From contig JAICXZ010000097.1 of the NCBI GenBank assembly GCA_025934475.1, forward strand, positions 1 through 8,317: 8,317 nucleotides of DNA, given 5' to 3'. The notes beneath the pieces are model-generated. The model searched no databases and was not told the origin of the DNA. It saw nothing but the letters and a program-made list of their open reading frames with translations. The stretch comes from Mucilaginibacter sp. GTDB lineage: Bacteria > Bacteroidota > Bacteroidia > Sphingobacteriales > Sphingobacteriaceae. Positions 1 to 7,200 of the stretch are shown here, one piece after another. Position 1 is the stretch's first letter, and every line of letters begins with the position of its first letter. The translations under genes were made by a program, and so were the position numbers.

Positions 1-280
1 AGACGAAGAAGCCAAACTCGATTATGTTGGCCTGGAAACACCCGACAAACAATATTACGTCGGCATCGATATGCCAAGCGCCCTGCATCCACAAACCATC
101 CTGGCCTACGAGATGAATGACAAGCCGTTGCAGGGAAAGCACGGGCAACCGCTACGACTCATCATTCCGGTAAAATACGGCATCAAAAACCTCAAACGTA
201 TTGGCAGCATGAACTTCAGCAACACCCGTCCCCGCGATTACTGGGCCGAGCAGGGGTATGATTATTATTCGGGGTTGTAG
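1..280 (+). CDS. Molybdopterin-dependent oxidoreductase, sulfite-oxidase fold, C-terminal fragment
   Basis: This is the 3' end of a gene that begins left of the window. The reading frame starts at base 2 and gives 92 residues ending at TAG 278-280. The visible part matches the C-terminal half of the oxidoreductase molybdopterin-binding domain (sulfite oxidase / MsrP-YedY type). It has LAYEMNDKPLQGKHGQPLRL, where the N-x-x-P-L and H-G-x-P-L-R residues line the molybdopterin cofactor site, then a lysine-containing IPVKYGIKNLKRI stretch. It finishes with the family tail RPRDYWAEQGYDYYSGL. Family members transfer oxygen atoms or reduce oxidised substrates, usually in the periplasm with a cytochrome b partner. 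The cofactor-ligating cysteine, any signal peptide and the partner gene lie outside the window, so substrate and localisation are open. The family call is firm; the specific enzyme is not. Confidence 0.85.
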   Translation, partial: DEEAKLDYVGLETPDKQYYVGIDMPSALHPQTILAYEMNDKPLQGKHGQPLRLIIPVKYGIKNLKRIGSMNFSNTRPRDYWAEQGYDYYSGL

Positions 281-372
281 CTGAAAGCCCTTTTGAGTTG
301 AAAGCTTAAAGCAGAAAGACGAAAGCTTTTTTATAAGTGCTTTTAGCTTTAGACTTTCAGCTTTCTGCTTTT
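280..372. repeat. Reiterated AAAGC-word intergenic element with long inverted repeat
   Basis: The spacer between the oxidoreductase stop and the MFS start is almost entirely variants of one word. On the + strand it reads GCTGAAAGC (280-288), GTTGAAAGCTT (297-307), AAAGCAGAAAG (308-318) and CGAAAGC (320-326). The same words then occur in the opposite orientation at 339-372. AAAGCAGAAAG at 308-318 pairs perfectly with CTTTCTGCTTT at 361-371. After a 2-nt mismatch the stem continues as GAAAG (321-325) with CTTTC (354-358). A T6 run at 327-332 lies in the loop half. The hairpin could terminate the upstream gene or shield the MFS leader; both are inferences. A GTG at 337 opens an in-frame extension of the MFS gene, but it lies inside this element and is not a credible start. 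Confidence 0.75.
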
Positions 373-390
373 ATTCGCATCTTGCAATTA

Positions 391-1734
391 ATGCCTGCCG
401 CAAAACTAACCTTAGGAAAAGAGCTGGCCTATGCCTGCGGCATGGTAGGCTGGAGCATCATGACCAACCTGGTCATTGTGGTAATGCACTACTTTTATTT
501 GCCGCCATCCAATACCGGGCTGGTTCAATTGATACCACAGCTGCTCATATTCAATGTCGTAAATATTCTGTCCGTCGTGGATGTTTCAGGCAGACTGGTA
601 GACGCTTTTTATGATCCGATTATTGCTTCATTGAGCGACAGGAGCAACAGTCGCAAGGGCCGTCGAATCCCTTTCATGAAATGGGCATTGGTTCCAGCGG
701 TTTTTTTTTGCTGCCTCATCTTTTATCCGCCGGTACATGGCGTCAGTACCAATAACGCCATTTGGCTCGGTGTTACAATGGCGCTTTTTTTCATGGGCAT
801 AACCACTTATATCATTCCATATAATGCTCTTTTGCCCGAAATGGCCGAAAACAGCGCCGAAAAGGTGAAGCTCTCATCTTTTCAGCAGGCGGGTTTTGTG
901 TTGGGTATTATCCTCGCCGCCCTGGTTAATAATGACGCGGATTTGGTTCAGCACATATTTCATGTCACTGATCGCATTACCGCGATGCAGTATACTATTT
1001 GGAGTCTTTGCATTTTGGCAGGTTTATTTATGCTAATACCTATCCTGGCAATCGACGAAAGAAAATATACTGCCAGCAAACCGGCACACCGGCCTATAAT
1101 GCAGGCCATCCGCCAAACCTTTAAAAATCGCAATTTCAAGTATTACCTGGTATCCGATTTCACTTTTTATATTTCACTAAGCATCGTTTCCAGCGGACTG
1201 CTTTATTTTGTAAAAGTGCTGCTTGATCAGCCCGAGTCCATTGGCGGCGAATTGATGGGTGCCATGGTAGGCTGTTCTTTGCTGTTCTACCCGCTGATCA
1301 ATTATCTCTCAAAAAAGATCGGGAAAAAACCTTTGGTTCTGATCGCTTTCGGAATGCAGAGCCTTGTTTTTGTCCTCATCTTTTTTTTAGGCAAGCTGCC
1401 AATGTCGCCGCCAGCCCAGGGATTTTTGTTGTCAATTAGTACCGCATTTCCGCTGGCAGCCCTGGGAATACTGCCCAACGCCATTTTAGCCGAAATAGCA
1501 CAAATAGATGCCAAAGAAACCGGTGAAAACCGTGAAGGAATGTTCTTTGCAGTTAAATATTTCTTTGTCAAACTAGGTCAAACGTTTGGTTTCGCTCTAT
1601 TCGCCTTTCTTACGATATACGGCATCAATCGCGGGCACGATTTTGGTCTGAGACTTAATGGCATCTGTGGATGTATACTTTGCCTGGCGGCGCTATTATT
1701 TTTCAGCCGCTTTAAAGAAGAGAAAGATAAGTGA
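391..1734 (+). CDS. GPH-family (MelB-like) MFS cation symporter
   Basis: This is a 447-residue inner-membrane transporter of the glycoside-pentoside-hexuronide:cation symporter family (MFS_2), close to the usual length of about 450-480. Hydrophobic segments run along the whole protein, consistent with 12 helices. Near residues 64-94 it carries DVSGRLVDAFYDP followed by DRSNSRKGRRIP. D71 and D75 have the same 4-residue spacing as the helix II aspartates that bind Na+/H+ in MelB, and the R/GRR cluster is the family's loop 2-3 signature. In helix IV the motif is TYIIPYNALLP (139-149). The positions I would align with MelB's sugar-binding Asp124 and Trp128 are I141 and N145, so the cargo is probably not a melibiose-like galactoside. 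ATG 391 is chosen because the protein from there starts like family members (AAKLTLGKELAYACGMVGW). The upstream GTG at 337 would add 18 residues encoded by an inverted repeat. The gene stands alone between two hairpin elements. The substrate is unknown. Confidence 0.88.
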   Translation: MPAAKLTLGKELAYACGMVGWSIMTNLVIVVMHYFYLPPSNTGLVQLIPQLLIFNVVNILSVVDVSGRLVDAFYDPIIASLSDRSNSRKGRRIPFMKWALVPAVFFCCLIFYPPVHGVSTNNAIWLGVTMALFFMGITTYIIPYNALLPEMAENSAEKVKLSSFQQAGFVLGIILAALVNNDADLVQHIFHVTDRITAMQYTIWSLCILAGLFMLIPILAIDERKYTASKPAHRPIMQAIRQTFKNRNFKYYLVSDFTFYISLSIVSSGLLYFVKVLLDQPESIGGELMGAMVGCSLLFYPLINYLSKKIGKKPLVLIAFGMQSLVFVLIFFLGKLPMSPPAQGFLLSISTAFPLAALGILPNAILAEIAQIDAKETGENREGMFFAVKYFFVKLGQTFGFALFAFLTIYGINRGHDFGLRLNGICGCILCLAALLFFSRFKEEKDK

Positions 1735-1771
1735 GTTGATTGAGTTGAATGGTTATAACTCAATCAACTTA
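1732..1771. terminator. Perfect 13-bp hairpin between convergent genes, possible bidirectional terminator
   Basis: AGTTGATTGAGTT (1734-1746) is the exact reverse complement of AACTCAATCAACT (1757-1769), with a 10-nt loop. One G-T pair and one T-A pair can extend it outward to 1732 and 1771. The left arm includes the last base of the MFS stop codon (TGA 1732-1734), and the minus-strand CFA-like gene ends at 1795, so the hairpin lies where two converging transcripts meet. The stem is A/T-rich and no clean U-tract follows on either side, so it is not a textbook intrinsic terminator. A termination or mRNA 3'-end protection role is inferred from position. Confidence 0.6.
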
Positions 1772-1796
1772 ATCCAACTTAGTCAACCAATCAACT
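1757..1796. repeat. Degenerate tandem AATCAACT-type words
   Basis: Downstream of the hairpin the spacer is a head-to-tail run of one degenerate word: AATCAACTT (1762-1770), AATCCAACTT (1771-1780), AGTCAACC (1781-1788) and AATCAACT (1789-1796). On the minus strand the word reads AGTTGATT. The last copy overlaps the stop codon of the minus-strand methyltransferase gene (1795-1797). The first copy is the right arm of the hairpin. The build resembles the AAAGC-word element at 280-372 but uses a different word. Confidence 0.6.
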
Positions 1797-3033
1797 ATCT
1801 GCTAGTATTATTAGGCCTCGCATACACCAACTGCATCACGTTAATATTGCGCATAAGGAAGGCTGCTTCGCAGTAGCACAAATAGTAGTTCCATTTGCGG
1901 ATAAAAGCATCATCGAACCCCAGCGACTTCACCGTAGGCAAATTGCCATTAAACTGATCGAACCACAATTTTAGTGTTTGTGCATAATGCAGACCAATAT
2001 CCTTTAGGTCGACCAGCGTCAAATCACCGGTGCGATTGATGGCTCCGTTAATAGCGGCTATAGATGGTAGCAATGAACCGGGGAAAATGTGTTTCTGTAT
2101 CCAATCGACGCCTTTGCGCAGGCTATCATACCTGCAATCGGGCGAGGTGATCACTTGCAGTGCCAGAATACCGTTCTTCTTTAACAGATCATGGCATTTT
2201 TTAAAATAAACATCCAGGTATTTATGGCCAACGGCTTCCAGCATTTCGATAGAAACAATCTTGTCGAATCTGCCCTCCATCTGGCGGTAGTCCAGCATTT
2301 GGACGGTTACTTTATCACTCAGACCAGCCTTTTCTATGCGTTCCTGTGCCAATTTCTGTTGCTCGGCCGAGATAGTCAAAGACGTTACTCTGCAGCCATA
2401 ATTTTTGGCCATATAAATGGCATTACCACCCCAGCCGCTCCCAATCTCGAGTACATGATCGGTCGGTTTCAAGTGTAACTGCCCGCAAAGTCGTTCGTAT
2501 TTGGCCAGTTGCGCTTCTTCCAGACTTATTCCGTCTTTATAAAAATAAGCGCTGGAATACGTCATGGTCGGATCGAGGAAGCTCGCGAAGAAATCATTGT
2601 TCAGATCGTAATGCGCTGCGATGTTCTTCTTCGAGCCGCTCATTGAGTTGGCTTTTTTGAAATGATAAAGCTTATTGAACCATTTGAAGATGTTGAGTGC
2701 CCATGTTTGCGCCTTGTTGCCCGAAACAGCAGGATTATTCTCCACATTCAACAAAAACCACTTGATCACATTGGTGATATTATCCGTATCCCATAAACCA
2801 GCTACATATCCTTCGCCAAAGCCGATATCACCATATAGGATCACCTGTCGATAAAACTCATGGCTATTGATTCTGACATTTGCCGATACATTACCCTCGC
2901 CGTTACCCAAAGTCAAATTCTGGCCGTCGGGCAAGGTAAGATGCATGCGACCCATATCCATTTTCGACATGATCCGGAGCACGATGTCCTGGTACAGGTT
3001 GTGTTTTTTTGTGAGCGTGAGGGTGTCAGGCAT
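1795..3033 (-). CDS. Cyclopropane-fatty-acid-synthase-like SAM-dependent methyltransferase
   Basis: This 412-residue protein belongs to the CFA synthase / mycolic-acid methyltransferase family, whose members modify double bonds of membrane phospholipid acyl chains using S-adenosylmethionine. An N-terminal lipid-binding region contains GDIGFGEGYVAGLWDTD (68-84). The catalytic domain opens with AAHYDLNNDFF (139-149), has the SAM loop VLEIGSGWGG (184-193), then SIEMLEAVGH (251-260) and IFPGSLLPS (306-314). By alignment from memory with E. coli Cfa, E256, I285 and Y340 match the bicarbonate-site residues E239, I268 and Y317. H266 is replaced by Q283 (ALQVIT) and C139 by S161. This resembles the paralogue group found beside DUF1365 genes, so the product may not be a simple cyclopropane. 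It lies 35 nt downstream of the DUF1365 gene on the same strand and is probably cotranscribed. Family call is firm; the exact reaction is uncertain. Confidence 0.9.
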   Translation of the reverse strand: MPDTLTLTKKHNLYQDIVLRIMSKMDMGRMHLTLPDGQNLTLGNGEGNVSANVRINSHEFYRQVILYGDIGFGEGYVAGLWDTDNITNVIKWFLLNVENNPAVSGNKAQTWALNIFKWFNKLYHFKKANSMSGSKKNIAAHYDLNNDFFASFLDPTMTYSSAYFYKDGISLEEAQLAKYERLCGQLHLKPTDHVLEIGSGWGGNAIYMAKNYGCRVTSLTISAEQQKLAQERIEKAGLSDKVTVQMLDYRQMEGRFDKIVSIEMLEAVGHKYLDVYFKKCHDLLKKNGILALQVITSPDCRYDSLRKGVDWIQKHIFPGSLLPSIAAINGAINRTGDLTLVDLKDIGLHYAQTLKLWFDQFNGNLPTVKSLGFDDAFIRKWNYYLCYCEAAFLMRNINVMQLVYARPNNTSR

Positions 3034-3068
3034 AACCGGTTTTTAGCTCTATGTACGAATATAAGATA

Positions 3069-3890
3069 TTATGCGGTTTTATCAGCTACATGATTTCCCT
3101 TATGCGGGCGATAAACTTCGAGCTGAAGTTCCTGGTTTGCAGTCTTTTTATGGTAAGGTAATTTCCTGAGCCACAGCTTGAAAGCCTGCCAGTGAATCAG
3201 TGTAATTACCTTCAGCGTAATTAAAGGGAAACTGAAAAAATAAGCCAAAAGTTTAGCGTCTGTAAGCGCTCTATGGCCGCCACTTAAGGTACTAATGAAA
3301 AATCGATTACCCTCCTTATCAATGTCGTCGATCCTGATCTGTAGTTTTTCACCGGGTATCTGCAGGTCGAAATCAAAATTGGTGTCCATATCAATGAATG
3401 GCGACACGTAAAAGTATTTCGTTGTGTTCAGTTTGTAATGATCACCTTCTTTGGTATTCGCGCCCAGGAAAAATGGCTTCATCTCGAGAAACGTATTGCA
3501 GATCTCTACCACGGAGCAAATGGGCTGTCCGCTCTCGTCATAACAGAAATAAAACGAAACCGGGTTGAACTGGTAACCCAGTGTGCACAGGTTGGTCAGC
3601 ACCATGATACGTCCGTTACCTATTGTTACGCCATTGGATAGCAAATAGTCGGTGATGTGCTGCCGAACATTTTTTGACCGGTCCGGGCACTCTTTAGGCA
3701 ATTGCAAATGATCCTTATCCCGGAAATTGAACAGGTTGAACCGGTTACGGCTCATGAATTTCATGCGCTTGTGCAACATGTCGATCTCATCAAGATCGAG
3801 ATAAAACATAAAGACGTTGTAATGAAACCGGTTCGGTTTTGGCGCCAAACGGTTATGCATTACGCGGGCTTTATAAAGGCACGAATTCAT
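3069..3890 (-). CDS. DUF1365 family protein
   Basis: This 273-residue protein matches DUF1365, a family of unestablished biochemical function that is repeatedly found next to CFA-synthase-like genes and FAD-dependent amine-oxidase-like genes. Visible family landmarks are the N-terminal YKARVMHNRLAPKPNRFHY, with its His/Arg-rich start (6-24), LGYQFNPVSFYFCYD (104-118), NTFLEMKPFFL (132-142), and YFYVSPFIDMD (159-169). Y161 stands where many homologues, as I recall them, have histidine (FHVSPF). A C-terminal hydrophobic amphipathic stretch, about 214-243, carries ITLIHWQAFKLWLRK and suggests membrane association. The length is normal. It is the first gene of a minus-strand pair with the methyltransferase, which points to a role in acyl-lipid modification. 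No FAD oxidoreductase gene lies immediately upstream; the next gene is the divergent susC. Confidence 0.9.
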   Translation of the reverse strand: MNSCLYKARVMHNRLAPKPNRFHYNVFMFYLDLDEIDMLHKRMKFMSRNRFNLFNFRDKDHLQLPKECPDRSKNVRQHITDYLLSNGVTIGNGRIMVLTNLCTLGYQFNPVSFYFCYDESGQPICSVVEICNTFLEMKPFFLGANTKEGDHYKLNTTKYFYVSPFIDMDTNFDFDLQIPGEKLQIRIDDIDKEGNRFFISTLSGGHRALTDAKLLAYFFSFPLITLKVITLIHWQAFKLWLRKLPYHKKTANQELQLEVYRPHKGNHVADKTA

Positions 3891-4028
3891 AAAGTTACTA
3901 AGTGAATATACGGATTAATTGTTGAGGCGGATCGTTGAAATTCTCCCGCCAACTATGGACATACAAGTCGGGTGAGCGAGATGTTCTGCCTCATAGTTAT
4001 AGATTATTTCATCTGTTATAAACCAATT

Positions 4029-4113
4029 ACCCTCCCATTTATTCAAAAACACCCCTTTTACTCACAAAATTTACCGGTTTACCCCTTTCACTGGGCGAAC
4101 TACCCCCTTCCTG
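4029..4113 (+). promoter_or_regulatory. Phased ACCCCTTT-type direct repeats upstream of susC, putative operator
   Basis: ACCCCTTTTACT (4051-4062) and ACCCCTTTCACT (4081-4092) match at 11 of 12 positions and lie exactly 30 bp apart. A third, weaker copy, ACCCCCTTCCTG, starts at 4102, 21 bp further on. A fourth, poor copy, ACCCTCCCATTT, starts at 4029, 22 bp before the first strong one. The start spacings of 22, 30 and 21 bp are close to two, three and two helical turns, so all copies would face the same side of the DNA. Direct repeats of this kind suit an AraC-type activator such as those of hybrid two-component systems, which commonly control Sus loci. The regulator itself is not in the window, so this is inference. 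Confidence 0.45.
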
Positions 4114-4115
4114 TT

Positions 4116-4150
4116 TTTGACATTTTCCATCACATTAGCGATTACGATCT
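4116..4150 (+). promoter_or_regulatory. Weak candidate promoter for susC
   Basis: A TTTG at 4116-4119, overlapping a perfect TTGACA at 4117-4122, lies immediately downstream of the last repeat. A poor -7-like TACGATCT follows at 4143-4150. Only the TA and one T of the Bacteroidota consensus TAnnTTTG match, and the spacing is slightly long. A weak core promoter beside an activator array would fit activator-dependent expression. It would leave a leader of roughly 55-60 nt before ATG 4213. This is a suggestion from position more than from sequence match. Confidence 0.25.
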
Positions 4151-4212
4151 GCAACAAAACGCTGTAGCCAGCAGGGATCGACAAACCAATTATTCATTAA
4201 CATTTTAAGAAC

Positions 4213-7200
4213 ATGAGAAAAAATTTACTAAAGGGTTTTTCCCCGCCCCGGGGGAAAAAGCGATTGCTCTGTCTCGCGGTAATCGCGCTGTTATCAACAA
4301 ACAGTAAGTTATACGCCTCAGCTGAACGCCACGACAATGGCGCTCACACATCCCCGGCAAACGCGCTGGACGTGACCGTTACCGGTACCGTAGTGGATGA
4401 AAAAGGTGTTACTTTGCCCGGAGTGAGCGTAGCGGTTAAAGGAACCGATAAGGGTACAACTACCGACGCCAGCGGTCGTTTCACCATAAACGTTGCCAAT
4501 GAGAACGCAGTGCTTGTTTTCACCACGGTTGGATATGTTACGCAGGAGCGTACTATTCCGGCAAACCACGTGATCAATATCCAACTGAGTCCTGATAGCA
4601 AGTCGTTGAACGAGGTTGTGGTTGTTGGTTACGGTACACAGAAAAAGGCTACCCTTACCGGTTCTATATCGGTAGTTAAAGGCGGCGACCTGGTAAAAAG
4701 CCCGCAGCCCAACTTATCAAACTCTTTTGCAGGACGCGCATCCGGTGTTATTGCAAACAATACTTCCGGTGAGCCGGGTTATGACGGTTCCAGCATCCTG
4801 ATCCGCGGCATACAGACAACCGGAAGCAACAATGTACTTGTTGTTGTGGACGGTGTTCCCGGGCAGATTGGTGGCCTGGAGCGTCTTGATCCAAATGATA
4901 TAGAAAGCGTTTCAGTGCTTAAAGACGGTTCGGCGGCAGTTTATGGTAACCGTGCAGCAAATGGTGTAATCCTGATTACTACCAAGCATGGCAAAGCTGG
5001 TAAGCCAACAATTTCTTATAGCTTTAACCAGGGCTTCAGCTCGCCAACCCGCTTACCTAAAATGGCCGATGCTGCTACTTATGCTACAATAGTAAACGAT
5101 ATCAGCTACTACAATAATAATGCAGGCGGTATGAATCAGGTATATTCTGCCGACCAGATTCAAAAATTTAAAGACGGATCGGACCCGTTGAATTATCCTA
5201 ATACTGATTGGGAAAAAGCAACGCTGAAAAATTATGCATTGCAAAACCAGCATAGTCTGACACTCACAGGCGGCACTGACGATGTGAAATACTTTACCTC
5301 TCTCGGTTCTATTTACCAGGACGGTATTTACAAAAACGGGGCCACCAATTATCATCAATTCAGCTTCAGGGGTAACGTGGATGCAAATGTGACCAAGCGC
5401 TTCAAGATCGGTTTGTCACTGGCAGGAAGAGAAGAAGACAGGCAATTCCCGACCACCGGGGCCAGTAGTATCTTCCGCACGATTTATCGTTCGTACCCAA
5501 CCAGCGCTCCATACTATCCGAATGGACTACCAACTGCAGGTATAGACCAGGTAAACCCTGCCCTGGCGCCAACAGCGATTGGTGGTCTCAATAGAAACCC
5601 AACCCAGGTATTCAATGGCATATTAAAGGGCAGCTATGAAATTCCGGGTATCACTGGCTTGTCGCTTGACGGCTTCTTGTCTGTAGATAAATCCGGAGCA
5701 TTCGATAAAGCTTTCTACACTCCTTATACCGTTTATACTTATAATAGCTCGACTAACACCTATACGCCGGGTATCGAAGGCGGCTCCAATGGTCTTGCAT
5801 ATTTATACGAGTCGCAGTTGAATCAATCGCTTATCACTTCAAACATTAAGCTGAATTTTGTTAGGCAGTTTGGCAAGCATAATGTGAATGCTTTTGTTGC
5901 TTACGAACAGAGCAAAACAGATTACAATTATTTCTGGGCTCAGCGTAATAACTTCCAAACATCTGCTACGCCTGAATTATCCGAAGGCGGTACCGCTGCC
6001 AGTGATGCAACAAATGGCGGCAGCAGCAGTGATAACGGCACTAATGGCAACGGCTATCCATTTTACGACTACCACCGCCGAAGCGTTATTAGCCGGATTG
6101 CTTATGACTTCAATGAGAAGTACTTGCTGGAAGGCCAGTTACGCGCCGACGGTTCTTCGCTTTTCGCACCGGGCCATCAATGGGGTTATTTCCCATCTGT
6201 TTCGGCGGGTTACCGTATTTCTAAAGAAGACTGGTTTGCCAACAGCTTTAAGTTCATCGATGATCTGAAAATTCGCGCATCATATGGTGTGCTTGGTGAT
6301 GACATCATCAGTGCTTATCAGTACAGCGATAACTACTCATTCAATAACTGGGTGGTGCTCGACAACGGAAATGGTGCGACGGTTCAAAATGGTATTGATC
6401 TGACCAAACTGGCTAATCCAAGCATTACATGGGAAACAGCCAAGAAAACCGATATAGGTATTAATGCTACTTTCTTAAAGAACTTTACACTCGAAGCTAT
6501 CTATTTCTCTCAAAAACGTTCTAATATCCTGGCTTACCGGAATGCTTCGTTGCCCGGAACCTCGGGTATTGTAAACCCATACGGTTCGAGTCCACTAGTG
6601 CCTGCTGAAAATATTGGCAAAGTGAACAGCGGCGGTTTTGAAGGCTCGCTGGGCTACAATCATGTTGGCAAGTTCAACTGGGGCATTTCAGGAAACTTTA
6701 CCTACGCCAAGAGCAAAGTTATTTATGAGGACGAGGCAGCCGGAACAATTCCGTACCAGGCTCAGACGGGCCATCCGCTTAATACCTACCTGTTATACCA
6801 GGCTATTGGCATATTCCGCTCGCAGGCCCAGCTTGACGCTACGCCGCATGTGCCAGGTGCACAAGTAGGTGATTTGATTTATGCGGATATTGATCATGAC
6901 GGTAAAATTACCAATGCCGACCAGGTTAGGTCAAAATATGGCAATATCCCGCAAATCGTGTATGGCGTTAACTTAAATGCCGGCTATAAAAACTTTGATC
7001 TTGCTGTGCTTTTCGCAGGTCAGGCCGAAGTAAGCCAGTATGTGCTGCCTGAATCGGGAACTATCGGTAACTATTATAGCACATGGGCCGACAACGCGTG
7101 GAGCCCAACTAATCCGAATGGCTCGTATCCAAAGGTGTCCACCCGCGCTTCCAGCGCAGTGAGCGGCGGTCAGTATAACAACACTTTTTGGTTAAACAAC

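Larger units (their letters stand above)
3891..4212. other. Divergent intergenic region between the DUF1365 gene and susC
   Basis: This 322-bp gap must hold the promoters for both directions. The half nearest the DUF1365 gene (3891-4000) shows no convincing Bacteroidota -7 element (TAnnTTTG) on the minus strand. It has only a weak imperfect stem of GTTG and GCGG (around 3921-3930) with CCGCCAAC (3956-3963). The susC-side half holds C-rich direct repeats (4029-4113) and a possible promoter (4116-4150), listed separately. A 78-codon open frame at 3972-4208 has no recognisable domain and is treated as chance. Confidence 0.6.

Noticed and set aside
337..390. GTG-initiated N-terminal extension of the MFS gene (18 extra residues)
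   Set aside because: The added codons fall inside the AAAGC-word inverted repeat, and family members begin at the equivalent of ATG 391.
1658..1876. 72-codon plus-strand frame across the MFS end and the convergent spacer
   Set aside because: It overlaps two well-supported genes in another frame and runs through the hairpin repeats. Its translation resembles no known protein.
3920..3963. Imperfect GTTG/GCGG stem with CCGCCAAC as a possible operator or riboswitch
   Set aside because: The pairing needs a 2-nt bulge, totals 8 bp with a 25-nt loop, and shows no conserved riboswitch core.
3972..4208. 78-codon open frame in the divergent intergenic region
   Set aside because: It has no recognisable domain or signal, and it overlaps the repeat array and the probable susC promoter and leader. 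It is best explained by chance.
5888..6268. 126-codon plus-strand frame inside susC
   Set aside because: It is an out-of-frame shadow of the strongly conserved SusC barrel coding sequence.
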